A stretch of 64,000 nucleotides of DNA, taken from assembly GCF_963678635.1 (NCBI RefSeq), contig NC_087065.1, positions 10,253,579 to 10,317,578 on the forward strand, written 5' to 3'. The number at the start of each line of letters is the position of its first letter. The stretch's first letter is position 1. Origin of the DNA: Symsagittifera roscoffensis (lineage: Eukaryota; Xenacoelomorpha; Acoela; Convolutidae). The position numbers and the translations under genes were made by a program. This document shows, one piece after another, positions 19,476 to 31,800 of this stretch. Under the pieces are notes generated by a model that searched no databases, was not told the DNA's origin, and was given only the letters and a program-made list of their open reading frames with translations.

Positions 19476-22400
19476 GAAAATAATTCATTTTTTTCTGCTC
19501 GGAAAATTTCTCCCGGTTTTCAGTGTACAGTTCTTTTCCTGTTACCAAGAGTGATCACAAGTATTTCTGGAGAGTCTCCACATTTTTGAAGTCCTGGTTC
19601 TAATAGCTTGAGGAAAAACTTCGGCCAGAATTACTCCAAATATTATTTCCTTCTAGATGTTCACAGTTAGGCGAGTAATTTTTACCAACTGCAGTTCATC
19701 CATTTTCAGACCGCCAAAAATGGAAGGGCGTTTTTTGAACTTCTCAGTCAGATGATTTCAACACATTGATTGTCTGCCGTTGCAAGACTTCAATCAAAAC
19801 TGTAAAGTTCTATGATCCAAGATTCTCGGAATTTTTGCAGCCGACATATCCTGTTATCCCAAACCATGTCATCATAATTGTAAACACCTCAGACGCAGAG
19901 ACTCCAGGAGCACATTGTGTTGTTAATTAGTACAGGAGAAAATGTTACTACGCTTCTCTTCCTCTAGAACAGCTTTTTTATCAAATAATCAGCAAGAACT
20001 TTCATCAAGTGAAAGAACTGATGAAGTATTCCAATCCAACATATAAATTCTATCATGTGCGGCCCATACAGATTTTATTAAGTTTATTTGACTATTGATT
20101 TAAGTTTTAATAGAGATGCTTCTAGTTTTGTAGCCCACAATTTCAGTTTCATACAAAAAAATAAAAGGCCCGTATAAATTTCAAAACTTTGAGGTAAAGT
20201 TTTTGCAATTGAGATATATTTTTTTATAATTTGTTTTGTTTGATTAGCAATCTGGGTCTTCGTAATTTTTTCAGATTGCTTAGGAATAAATTTCGACTGG
20301 CTCAGTTCAACTTCTAATCAACGCACTTCATTGTTATAGATTTAAAAATTATTCATATTGAATAGTTTCAATCAACCGCAAAGTTTCCAATCATATTTCA
20401 TTGATATTTTTCTTCCATTTTGAAACGTGGTTCAGGTGCACTGGAACAGTGACAGTTATACAGCTTGCATTGCATATAAAGGTAGAATTTGGCGTAGGCG
20501 AAAAAACTTAGCTTAGACTGTGCATTTGCACTATTTTCTTAGCCTATTCACAAGTATAGCTAAAATATCTTGTAAGATCAATTTTCAAAAAAGTTTTATG
20601 CAAAAAAAGTTGGATAATTCGAAATATTGTTTATTACAGAATAACTTTATAGAAAACTGTCTACGATGGGGATAATTGCGTTCGGTAGAGAAAAAGTGGT
20701 AATAGCTGATATTTGTAATAAAAAAATTATTTTAGTGTCAGCTTCACAGTGAGAGATTGTATTTTGAGAGAATGCAAAGTTTTTAGGCCAGAATAAAACA
20801 TAGGATAATTGTTCGGGATAACTTAATCCTCTTTACCCAATTATTTTCGAGAGTTTTTTGCCCCCATTATTGAAGTGTCGAGGATATATACCACTATAAA
20901 AGTATCAAATCCAGGAATATTTTTTTTTGGTTTGACATTTTGAGACAAGAAAAGAAGCCAAAAAAAGCTTGAGAGCTGTTTTTTTTTTACATTGAAGCAG
21001 TTGAATTTCAAGTCAAGTTGTTATTGAATAAAACTATTTTTCAAAAAAACTTATAAAAAAAACAAATCACGCGGTCGAAATTTGGTCAAAATTTGATGTT
21101 TGGTCAAAATTTAATTTTTGCAAGTACTAATTTTCAGACGGCAGTTTTAATCAATTGAAGCATTTAACATATTTTGCTGTATCCTATATAAACAAAAGCA
21201 ATTAACTGTAAAATATTTTCGTCCATAGTTTTTTTCATTAAATTTCCAGAAGAAAAAACTCTGATTGATGGTATGCAATAATCACTTCTCACAAACAACA
21301 TATTTTAAATTTTCTTAAGAATGTCAGTGTAAAGGACAATTAAGATTACTAAAAGTTAATTGAGGCTAATAATGAACAAAAAAACTGACATTTATCCGCC
21401 AAAATTTTAAATTCAGAGTAAACATTTTTTTTATTTCCATGTTGCATTTTAGTATAGAACTCAACTAAATTAGTCAGCTAAAAACCTCAAACTTTTTCTC
21501 AAAGTATTTCTATACGAAAATGTTGAAACTTTCTGATGGTGATTAAGATCATGCTTGAAACAAAATTTAAATCTTGTTTGAGGTTGTTTATCACTAGGAA
21601 AGCTATGTGCGGAGAACGGCAAAAAAAAATCCACAATGCGGAAAAGATTTTTTTTATGATTATTTCTGACTGTTTTCTTTTAAATCAGACCACTTTTTTG
21701 AAAGTCAGAATCCTACAGATTCAAACAAACAACTCTAGATACATATATTTAGAGAACCACTACAAACATTTTCATTTTGAGGACATGCTCCAATTTTGCC
21801 TGCGATTTTTTTATTCTGGCTCACTTCTATGGAAATTTAGTTAAGCGTAAAAAAGTTCGTTTCTGAGTAAGAAACTTTGTTCTTGCAAGAGCAAACCTTG
21901 AAATTTTAGAACGTGTTGAAGCAACTTTCAAAATAACCCAAGTTTCTGAATTGTTGATTTTAGGAAAAGTAAAACAGCAAACTCAGCAAACAGACAGCTA
22001 TTAGAGTGTCCATGTACTCAAGTAGAGCAACAAAAGAACCCATCTTTTGGAAACAATTTTTAACTATCGAGAAATTCAATGCGTTGAAGATTTAAAGATT
22101 TTCATATTTCAGTATCCTTTCTGATGTTTTTTTTTGACAGAAAACCCCAAAATTGGAAGACAAGTCCAATAATTTTTTTTTGAATTTCCATTCAATAACT
22201 GAAGAGTCGTTTTAAGCCATTTTCATTTATCCTTTTAGATAAAGAGGCTAGTATAATTTTGTTTTGAAGATTTATAAAGATCTGATTTTAAAGTAACCAT
22301 AAACCAAAATAAATATAGTCGTCAACAACAAACAATTGGACAAAGATAGCCTGTTATGTTCCGACAAAGATAGCACAGAATGTTCCGACCATAATCTTAA

Positions 22401-24736
22401 AATATACAACGAAAATTCTTTCAGCGTGGTGTGATAAACGGATCTGAAAGAGAAACAAGAGATATGACTTATTCGACAGTCATAGAAAAACAAGCAACTT
22501 GGAAAAAAAATCTTTATGGAAAAATGATTAGGAAACAAAAAGAATTTAAAAAAAAAAACACATTTTTTGATTTTTTTTTGTAATTTCATGAATTTTTGAA
22601 GTTTTTGATTCCAAAAAAGCGCTGAAATTCTCAAAAAAAAACATTACTCGAGTAAAACTATATCTATGTGGCTCAAATTTAGGTTTTGTAAATTTTTAAG
22701 CCATTAAAATAAGAACTTATTGTAAGACCGCGCGTTCACTTTATTGGCTCGAATTGAGACAAAAAAAACTTCCGACTAATTTTTCTCAACTCTGTGAATT
22801 GTTTTTCGAAAAAAAATTAAATGTCGTTCGAACAACGACTGAAAAAGCGTTATGTGATATATCACTCAACTTTCTACTAAAATTATTTGTGGCAGCTAAT
22901 TTTGCGTGCCGGAGAAAAATTTCAAAAAAACTAAAACACACCCGAATACAAAGTTCCTTCCCACTTTTCAAATGGTTGGAACAATTATTGTCTTCATTTC
23001 GTTGGTTTATACAAAATCAGTTTCAGAAAATGGATCTATGAACTTTAAAATAACGCTAGTTTTTAACGCATTTTGATTAAAATTTGCTTTTTGTTCTGAT
23101 TTTTTCTCTAATTACCATTTTTCAACACATCACACCTAATACAAAAAAAATTTTAAACATTAACGAGCCTAATACTTTTGATGTGCTCATTTTGCCCATA
23201 TTTTTTTTTTTTTCATAAATGGATTGTGAGTTCATGTAAACCAACAAAAGGAAGAAAAACAGATTAAACTTGATCGAATACGGATGTCATTGATAGTTTA
23301 AAAAATCGTCGCAATTTTGGCAAGAGAAAGAAAGAACTATGCGTTAAAAAAATGACTTAAGACGATGCAAAAATGTGTTTATAACTAAATCTACAAAAAA
23401 TTTGTTCAAAACCAGCGAAGAGTTTTTTGGTCTCGCCTAAGTTCCAAGTTTCATAACCAGAGATTCAGTCTTTTTACAATTACACTCTTCAGTTTAATGA
23501 TCTTCGGCTAAAACTGACTTTCTCCCGTTTAAATCTCAAACTTTTGAAAGTTACATTAAAAAATAAAAAAGGACTTACAAGAAGAAAGCAACAAATCGGG
23601 CAATTAAATGTTACCAGTGGCTCTTAAAGCATTCTGTTTGCAATTTATTAGTAAAATATTGAACTGTGGTCAATGAAAAATAAATCTGATAAAACAAAAG
23701 GTAACAACAAATACCCAGAAGATAGTAACCTCAAAAAACATAACAGTAACTCTGAGGTTATCCGTAATAGCGCAGAAACCCTTGATGATTCTATCAGCTT
23801 TTCAACACAAAAAGCTTCAAACTCGATCGGATTACAAGATGTCTAGAAAAACGGATGGCTGACAACAAACAAAAAGATATGTTATGAGAGCAATCTATTT
23901 CGATAACCATCACCAAGCTACAGTGTTAGGGTTCCCTCTGCATTTCTTTGATCCACAAATCCTGGAGAATATTATTGCTTTAAAAATTCCATTTAGTACA
24001 GAAACGCTACTCCCAAATTGAACAAAATGTGAAAGTTTAAAAATTGGTGAAATGAATACGATTTTTGTAGCAAAAAGTGACGTTCATCTCAATCATGGAT
24101 AAATCAAAATCAGAAATCAGTTGCGCCCGATATGAGTTCAAGAGACACAGAACGCAATGTGAATGAAATTGAGCTTAAACAGACTGCTAAAAGGTGAAAT
24201 TTTTCTACCTCAATAAATAAAATGTTCTTTAAGTACCTATTAAAACACACAAGTTGGTATAACGTGAATAAAAGCGACGGTTGATCAATTAAAACTACTT
24301 GCTTTTAAATTCGTTGACTTTATTGCTAAAAAAGATTAAAAGCCCAAAAAAATACAATCTTCAATTGCTAAAATTGATTTGTTCAATGATTGAAACGATT
24401 GTATCAAAATTTTAGACAAGAATTGAACATAGTTATTGTATCGCATGAACTCAAATTCTCATAATCCTACTTTTATTCTGTTGAGATGTGCGCTTAATTT
24501 TATTTACATTCGGTTAAAATCAATAAGCGAGCACTCAAAAAAAAAAATAATTAATGTAATAATTGAATTAAGGATGCATTTTGTCCGGAAAAACCTGATG
24601 AAAAAAAATCGGTTTGTATTAGCTAGATGCAATTTGTATTAGCTAGGTAGAAATTTTTTGATAGTCAAGCTTTCCTTAATTGAAAATTGAAAAATTGGAA
24701 TGATATCCATTGAGACACTTAAGTCTTACTGACTAC
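19476..24736. other. Long AT-rich region without recognisable genes
   Basis: Homopolymer A and T runs are abundant. Open stretches here are short, low in complexity and lack splice or motif support, so I call none of them. No tRNA, rRNA or transposase was seen. Confidence 0.5.
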
Positions 24737-24939
24737 TACCCGCACTCAGTAAAAAGAGAAAATAACCGATTATAATGGATTTTTATTGTCAGTCTCCATT
24801 AATTTCAAAAAAAATTTCGAAACAAAAAAAAACATTTTATTCGAAAATAATCGATTATAATCCAATTTTATTGAAAAAAAGTCATCGCTTAATTTAGTTT
24901 TATATTGTTTTGTTTTGTGTGCTTTTCAGTTGGTTTCTT

Positions 24940-24984
24940 TTCTTACTGCTTACTGTTTACTGTTTACTTTCCTACTGTTTACTG
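24940..24984. repeat. Short TTTACTG minisatellite
   Basis: Several imperfect copies of (C)TTTACTG run in tandem (TTACTGCTTACTGTTTACTG and onward) just before the inserted dispersed repeat. Confidence 0.7.
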
Positions 24985-25215
24985 CAAGGACGGATTTAGG
25001 GGGGGAGACGGGGGGTGTGGGCTGACGCCTTTTTTCAGGGATTCGACCCCCTGCCTACCCAAAGGGTTCCCCCTTAGTACTATTTTGAGATATCCATTTT
25101 TGGTGACAGACCCTTTGACCTTTGACGCCAAAAAAACTAAATTTGAGCGGGAGCGCGCGCCAAAAAACGCAAATTTTTTGGTGAAATTTTTCTAAAAAAT
25201 GCCTAAAAATGCCGA
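24985..25215 (+). repeat. Dispersed repeat, copy 2 (satellite-related)
   Basis: It begins AAGGACGGATTTAGGGGGGG and then carries GGATTCGACCCCCTGCC, CCCAAAGGGTTCCCCC, TTTGAGATATCC and CGCGCGCCAAAAAACGC, in the same order as copy 1. It is nested inside the MITE. The G-rich start resembles ends seen in some hAT-type elements, but I found no matching other end. Confidence 0.75.
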
Positions 25216-25510
25216 ATAATTATATTATAATCCATTATATTTAAAAAAAAATATTTTGATAGAAAAAAGGATTTTAATCCATTATAATATATTATAAAAT
25301 TTTTAGAGATATTTTAAGAGATTATAAAAGATTATAAGAGATTTTCGGAAAAACTATAATCAGTTATAATTGATTACATTTTATTAAATTGTCACCAAAA
25401 ATTTTATCATTATAATGGATTATAAATCGTTTAAACATCTAAAATTGGCGCTTATAATTAATATAATTATAATCTAATCTTTTATTTTCACTTTTTACTG
25501 AGTGCGGGTA

Positions 25511-26479
25511 TGGTATCAATCATAAAATAATTGATAAAGCATCTGCTTTGAATAATATTGATTTTTTCAAAATTTGAAATAATTGAAAAAATTGCCAGAG
25601 TTGAACTTAGATTTTGCATCGCTTAACCTTAAACTATTGTTTTATTCATCACGGGCTTTGTTGTAAAATACTCTGTTAAAAATGACATGTCATTGTTTGA
25701 ACAGCGAAAATTATTCGTCCAGCTCTTATGAAATTTTAAAAACTGAGTATTAAGAAAAAGAAATAAAAGTACCGAATGATAGCTGGAACCGTTCTTAGGT
25801 GGAAAGCTGGAAAGGTTTATTAGGGCTACTACAACTGACAAAAAGAAGATATTGAAACTGTAGTTCTTACAAAAAATATGAAAACTTTAAATTATTTTAG
25901 GCTTGAAAATGTTCTTAGGTTTGAAATATATAAAACATTCACGTCGTATTCATATTAAAAACGTTTCTTCAGATATGTCTGCCAGTTACAATTATAAAAA
26001 CATTCTTTTAAACTGTTTTTTAATTTGTATTTTATAAGTCAATTATAGAAAAGATTAAAAACAATGTAGAGATTTGCACGTCGAAGCTGCTCGCTCATAA
26101 ATTGTAATCAAATTATATTTAGATTTGAGGTAATTGATGTCGCAATTCGAATTCCGAAAAAAAATTATGTTAGCTTCTAGTCGACAAAACCTAATATGTA
26201 ATTTTAACTATTCAACCAATTTTCTAGAGAGATTTTTTACTCCAAAATACGACAAAATTTTTCTAAGATAGCAAAAAATAGAGAAGTTATTCAATTTGCA
26301 CTTCTACTAGATATGAAATGAATATCAATTTAGTCTTTGATTTTAATTGATTGTAAGTGAAGACCGATTGCAAATGAAGATTGTTCTTGGGGGTTTCTCC
26401 AGCATTTTCTGATTTTCACGACCAAAATTCATGAAGACTACTTGATCCGACTGCCCTGTAACTGATAAAAATTCTGTGA
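25511..26479. other. AT-rich region, nothing recognised
   Basis: No supported gene or repeat was found. Confidence 0.4.
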
Positions 26480-27790
26480 AAAAGTATTTCAAAAAACTCT
26501 TGAGATGTTTTTGGAAAATTTTTTCTCTTTTTAAAAAAAAAAAAGTTTTTCTCAAAAACTACTCAATCGATTTTCAAAAAAGTGGTGCCAATAGAAAGTG
26601 CGCCCACTATCCTGTGAGCGGGCATAATTCCTTAGTCTTTTTCCGCATTACCGCACTTTCTTCTACAGCCTTCGAAAAAGTGTGTGGGGGAATTTTTGAC
26701 CATTCTTTGAAATTTTTGAATTTTCTCAAAAAAAAACACTCCCAAATCTAAGATTATGGATTCAATAGATAGAAAAGATTCTGAGAAGCTCCCCTGAGAA
26801 ACTGCTATATTCAAAGTTCTTTACCCAAAAAGTTATGGCCCTCAGAAAAGACAATTTTTCGATTTTTTGACCGTTGTTTGAAAACTTTTCAATTTTCTCA
26901 AAAAAAACACAATTTAAATCTGAGATTTTGTTTTCAATGGTTCGAACGGGTTATAGAAAGCGCCTCTTCAAAAGCGGTTTTGTACATGTTTTTTCTCGAA
27001 AAAAATAATGATCTTCGAAAAAGTCAATTAGTCTATTTTTCACCGTGTTTTATACCTTTCTGAAATTTCTCGAAAACTACCCTCACAATTCAAAGGTTTT
27101 TGATTGCAATCGAAAATACAGATAAGGGGTAAGCGTCTCATTTTGAACGCTTTAGCCCAAATAATGTAAAGAGAAAAGCTATTGCTCTCAGAATGTTCGT
27201 ATTTGTAACTTTTTGACCGTTTTTTCAAACATTTTCATTTTCTCAAAAAATATTCTCCAAAGTCTAAAATTTTGGTTTCGATAGGTAGAACAGCTTGTGA
27301 GAAACTCCCATGCATAAGCAGATACGCCTAACTTTTGGGGCACGCAAAGATTTAGGCCTCATAATAATAAAGTTTTCGGTTTCTTTTTGCAGTTTTTATA
27401 TTTCGAAAATTACCATTCCAAATCTCACTGAAATTTTGGGTTCAAAAAATGTAAACAGTTCAGCAAAACTCCCTTATGTAAGCGCTCAAGTTCAAATTCT
27501 TTAACAAAAAAACTATGGCCTTCAGAAAAAAAACTGTTTTGACTTCTTGCCGTTTTTTTGAAACTTTTTGACTTCTCGAAAACAACCCAATCTGATATCA
27601 AGCTTTCATTTTAGGCAACACATTGTGGGAAGATGCTACGCTCTAAAATCGGAAATCTTTAAGGTTTTCACTCATATTTCATTAGAGCGACAGATAAGGG
27701 TTCGGGGAAGCTCAATTTTTAAGTTTTTGAAATTACGTACTTCATCCAGCATCAAAGTAAATTCAAAAACTATCACACAAAACCTCCAGT
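26480..27790. repeat. Old degenerate tandem repeat, ~172-bp period
   Basis: A phrase like TTTTTGACCGTTTTTTGAAA followed by TTTTCTCAAAAA, an AAATCTAAGATTTTGG word, a GAGAAACTCCC word and TATGGCCCTCAGAAAA recurs with starts near 26694, 26867, 27039, 27214, 27386 and 27549. That gives at least six strongly diverged units, plus a partial one before. Spacing is 163-175 bases. There is no similarity to the 280-bp satellite that I can see. Confidence 0.7.
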
Positions 27791-28254
27791 TTTAGCTGGG
27801 CGCCTAGTTTTTGGCAGATTAGTTCCATGTTTTACACGTTCTAAAAAATACATCGTGCGTTATATAACTATAATTGTATTTTTTCAAACCCTCTTTACCT
27901 TTTAACAAAACTTTGCAGTAAGTTTGTTAAAACTTATCTTTTCACAAAACTTTTAACAAAACTTTACCTTTTAACACAACTAAATTGTCTTCAATGTTTA
28001 GCTCAGAAAATTATTCTTTTTCAAACAGTTTAAAAAATTGCATCACTTATTGTTCATTGAAATATCTAAATTTGACCGGAGAAAAAAAACCCTACCCAAA
28101 TAATCCTTAATTTTACTCTAATTTGATGAAATTTTTAATGGAAATTTTAAGAAATCGTAAATTTGAGAACAGCGCGTGAAAAGCGAAATTAATCTTAGAA
28201 AAAAAACAGTTTGAGATTTTTTCGTTGACTACAATTAATGAAAATGGTGAAATA
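27791..28254. other. AT-rich region, nothing recognised
   Basis: Includes repeated short TTTAACAAAACTTT words near 27900-27970 but no gene. Confidence 0.4.
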
Positions 28255-28754
28255 ACTGTTCTCTAACGGTTTTTGTTCTTCAGACAAATTTCGACTTTTT
28301 AACACGACAAATTTCGATTTTTTTATATCCTTCGAAAAATTTTGTTGTCCAGAGTTTAAATTAAAAAAGATGGTTGACTGGTAAATTTTCAGTTTTTAAA
28401 GTTATTGGTGTATAAAGATTGCAAATTTGGCCAATTTGCGACAATTAGCGCTAGATATAATTCATGCTATTAGGTTGACGCGTAAGCGGAGATTTAATTC
28501 GTCTTAGAATTCGTTCTAAATTAGATTGAGGCAAGCTCCTTGGTCCATTAGATTTAATGGTATATTCAAATTATATCATTTGTACTTTACATAACGTTTG
28601 GGGGATGATTTTCAAAAAAAACTTCACAAAAAAAAAACAAATTTTTGAACTTTTTTCACTTTTTTCAATCAACTATTTTAATTTAAAGTACTCCATAGAA
28701 ATTAAAATGCAGTCGAAACATTCAGGACTTTATCTTGATACGAGCAGTCTTGTT
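28255..28754. mobile_element. Foldback element family, single arm
   Basis: It contains the family words CTTCAGACAAATTTCGACTT, GCGTAAGCGGAGATTTAATT and, at its right end, CAGTCGAAACATTCAGGACT followed by CAGTCTTGTT. The same series forms the right arm of the complete element at 50500-51409. The left arm was not found here. Confidence 0.65.
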
Positions 28755-28899
28755 TTTTTAATTGTGAATTGAATGTACTCTGCAGGGGAATATCTTGTAT
28801 TTTCTCGAGAGGGCTGGCGGATTTTCAAAAAATTTTCGAAAATTTTGTCGAACTTGTGTTTAGGTCAATCAAATTGATTTTTCGAGTGTTCTCAGAACA

Positions 28900-31800
28900 G
28901 TATAAAGACTCTTTTTTGAGCTGGATGCAAATTTTGAGAAAACAGATCAAAAAAGCCGTTTTTGGGCTCTCTTTGAAAATTTTGACCAAAAAATTGCGTT
29001 TTTTGGCACCTGATACCTTTGAAAATTAGTATAAATTGATGCAAAAGGCGCCTTTAGAAAAGAATCTTGGGTTTTTAGTCTGAAATGATATCATAAGAGA
29101 ATACCAAAGGACACACTTTTGGTTAGTGAGGGGGTGAAATTCCTGAGCCCCCCACCCATATTGACGTATAAAGACTCTATTTTGACCAACATTTTTGAGC
29201 TGGATGCAAATTTTTGAGAAAACAGATCAAAAAAGCCGTTTTCGGGCTCTCTTTGAAAATTTTGACCAAAAAATTGCGTTTTTTGGCACCTGATACCTTT
29301 GAAAATTAGTATAAGTTGGTGCAAAAGGCGCCTTTAGAAAAGAATTTTGGGTTTTTAGTCTGAAATGATATCATAAGAGAATACCAAAGGACACACCCTT
29401 CAGTTGGTGAGGGGGTCAAATTCCTGAGCCCCCCACCCAGATTGACGTATAAAGACTCTATTTTGACCAACAACTTTGAGCTGGATGAAAATGTTTGAGA
29501 AAACAGATCAAAAAAGCCGTTTTTGGGCACTCTTTGAAAATTTTGACCAGAAAATTGCGTTTTTGGGCACCTGCTACCCTTCAAAATTAGTATAAATTGG
29601 CGCAAAAGGCGCCTTTAGAAAGTTGTTTTTGGTTTTTAGGCTAAAATGATATCATAAGAGAAAACCAAAGGGCACACCCTTTAGTTGGTGAGGGGGTCAA
29701 ATTCCTGAGCCCCCCACCCAGTTTGACGTATAAAGACTATATTTTGACCAAAAATTTTGAGCTGGATGCAAATTTTTGAGAAAACAGATCAAAAAAGCCG
29801 TTTTTGGGCTCTCTTTGGAAATTTTGACCAGAAAATTGCGTTTTTTGGCACCTGCTACCTTTGAAAATTAGTATAAATTGGTGCAAAAGGCGCCTTTAGA
29901 AAAAATTTTTGGGTTTTTAGGCTAAAATGATATCATAAGAGAATACCAAAGGGCACACGCTTTAGTTGGTGAGGGGGTCAAATTCCTGAGCCCCCCACCC
30001 AGATTGACGTATAAAGACTCTATTTTGACCAAAAATTTTGAGCTGGATGCAAATTTTTGAGAAAACAGATCAAAAAAGCCGTTTTTGGGCTCTGTTTGGA
30101 AATTTTGACCAGAAAATTGCGTTTTTTGGCACCTGCTATCCTTCAAAATTAGTATAAATTGGCGCAAAAGGCGCCTTTAGAAAGATTTTTGGGTTTTTAG
30201 GCTAAAATGATATCATAAGAGAATACCAAAGGGCACACCCTTAAGTTGGTGAGGGGGTCAAATTCCTGAGCCCACCACCCAGATTGACGTATAAAGACTC
30301 TATTTTGACCAACATTTTTGAGCTGGATACAAATTTTGAGAAAACAGATCAAAAAAGCCGTTTTTGGGCTCTCTTTGGAAATTTTGACCAGAAAATTGCG
30401 TTTTTTGGCACCTGCTATCCTTCAAAATTAGTATAAATTGGCGCAAAAGGCGCCTTTAGAAAAAAATTTTGGGTTTTTAGGCTAAAATGATATCATAAGA
30501 GAATACCAAAGGGCACACCCTTTAGTTGGTGAGGGGGTCAAATTCCTGAGCCTCCCACCAGATTGACGTATAAAGACTCTATTTTGACCAAAAATTTTGA
30601 GCTGGATGCAAATTTTTGAGAAAACAGATCAAAAAAGCCGTTTTTGGGCTCTGTTTGGAAATTTTGACCAGAAAATTGCGTTTTTTGGCACCTGCTATCC
30701 TTCAAAATTAGTATAAATTGGCGCAAAAGGCGCCTTTAGAAAGAATTTTGGGTTTTTAGGCTAAAATGATATCATAAGAGAATACCAAAGGGCACACTTT
30801 TGGTTAGTGAGAGGGTGAAATTCCTGAGCCCCCCACCCATATTGACGTATAAAGACTCTATTTTGACCAACATTTTTGAGCTGGATGCAAACTTTTGAGA
30901 AAACAGATCAAAAAAGCCGTTTTCGGGCTCTCTTTGAAAATTTTGACCAAAAAATTGCGTTTTTTGGCACCTGATACCTTTGAAAATTAGTATAAATTGG
31001 TGCAAAAGGCGCCTTTAGAAAAGAATTTTGGGTTTTTAGTCTGAAATGATATCATAAGAGAATACCAAAGGACACACTTTTGGTTAGTGAGGGGGTGAAA
31101 TTCCTGAGCCCCCCACCCCTATTGACGTATAAAGACTCTATTTTGACCAACATTTTTGAGCTGGATGCAAATTTTTGAGAAAACAGATCAAAAAAGCCGT
31201 TTTCGGGCTCTCTTTGAAAATTTTGACCAAAAAATTGCGTTTTTTGGCACCTGATACCTTTGAAAATTAGTATAAATTGGTGCAAAAGGCGCCTTTAGAA
31301 AAGAATTTTGGGTTTTTAGTCCGAAATGATATCATAAGAGAATACCAAAGGGCACACCCTTTAGTTGGTGAGGGGGTCAAATTCCTGAGCCCCCCACCCA
31401 GATTGACGTATAAAGACTCTATTTTCACCAAAAATTTTGAGCTGGATGCAAATTTTTGAGAAAACAGATCAAAAAAGCCGTTTTTGGGCTCTCTTTGGAA
31501 ATTTTGACCAAAAAATTGCGTTTTTTGGCACCTGCTTCCTTTGAAAATTAGTATAAATTGGTGCAAAAGGCGCCTTTAGAAAAGAATTTTGGGTTTTTAG
31601 TCTGAAATGATATCATAAGAGAATACCAAAGGACACACCCTTTAGTTGGTGAGGTGGTCAAATTCCTGAGCCCCCCACCCAGATTGACGTATAAAGACTC
31701 TATTTTGACCAACAACTTTGAGCTGGATGAAAATGTTTGAGAAAACAGATCAAAAAAGCCGTTTTTGGGCACTCTTTGAAAATTTTGACCAGAAAATTGC

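Larger units (their letters stand above)
24737..25510. mobile_element. TA-flanked MITE with an inserted dispersed repeat
   Basis: The terminal inverted repeats CCCGCACTCAGTAAAAAG (24739-24756) and its exact reverse complement (25491-25508) are flanked by TA on both sides, the target preference of Tc1/mariner-type elements. The interior is AT-rich with repeated ATTATAATCC/GGATTATAAT words and no transposase, so it is non-autonomous. A copy of the satellite-related repeat lies inside it. Confidence 0.8.

Noticed and set aside
22272-22634. 120-codon minus-strand ORF
   Set aside because: It is composed of Phe/Lys-rich low-complexity sequence from homopolymer runs, with no domain.
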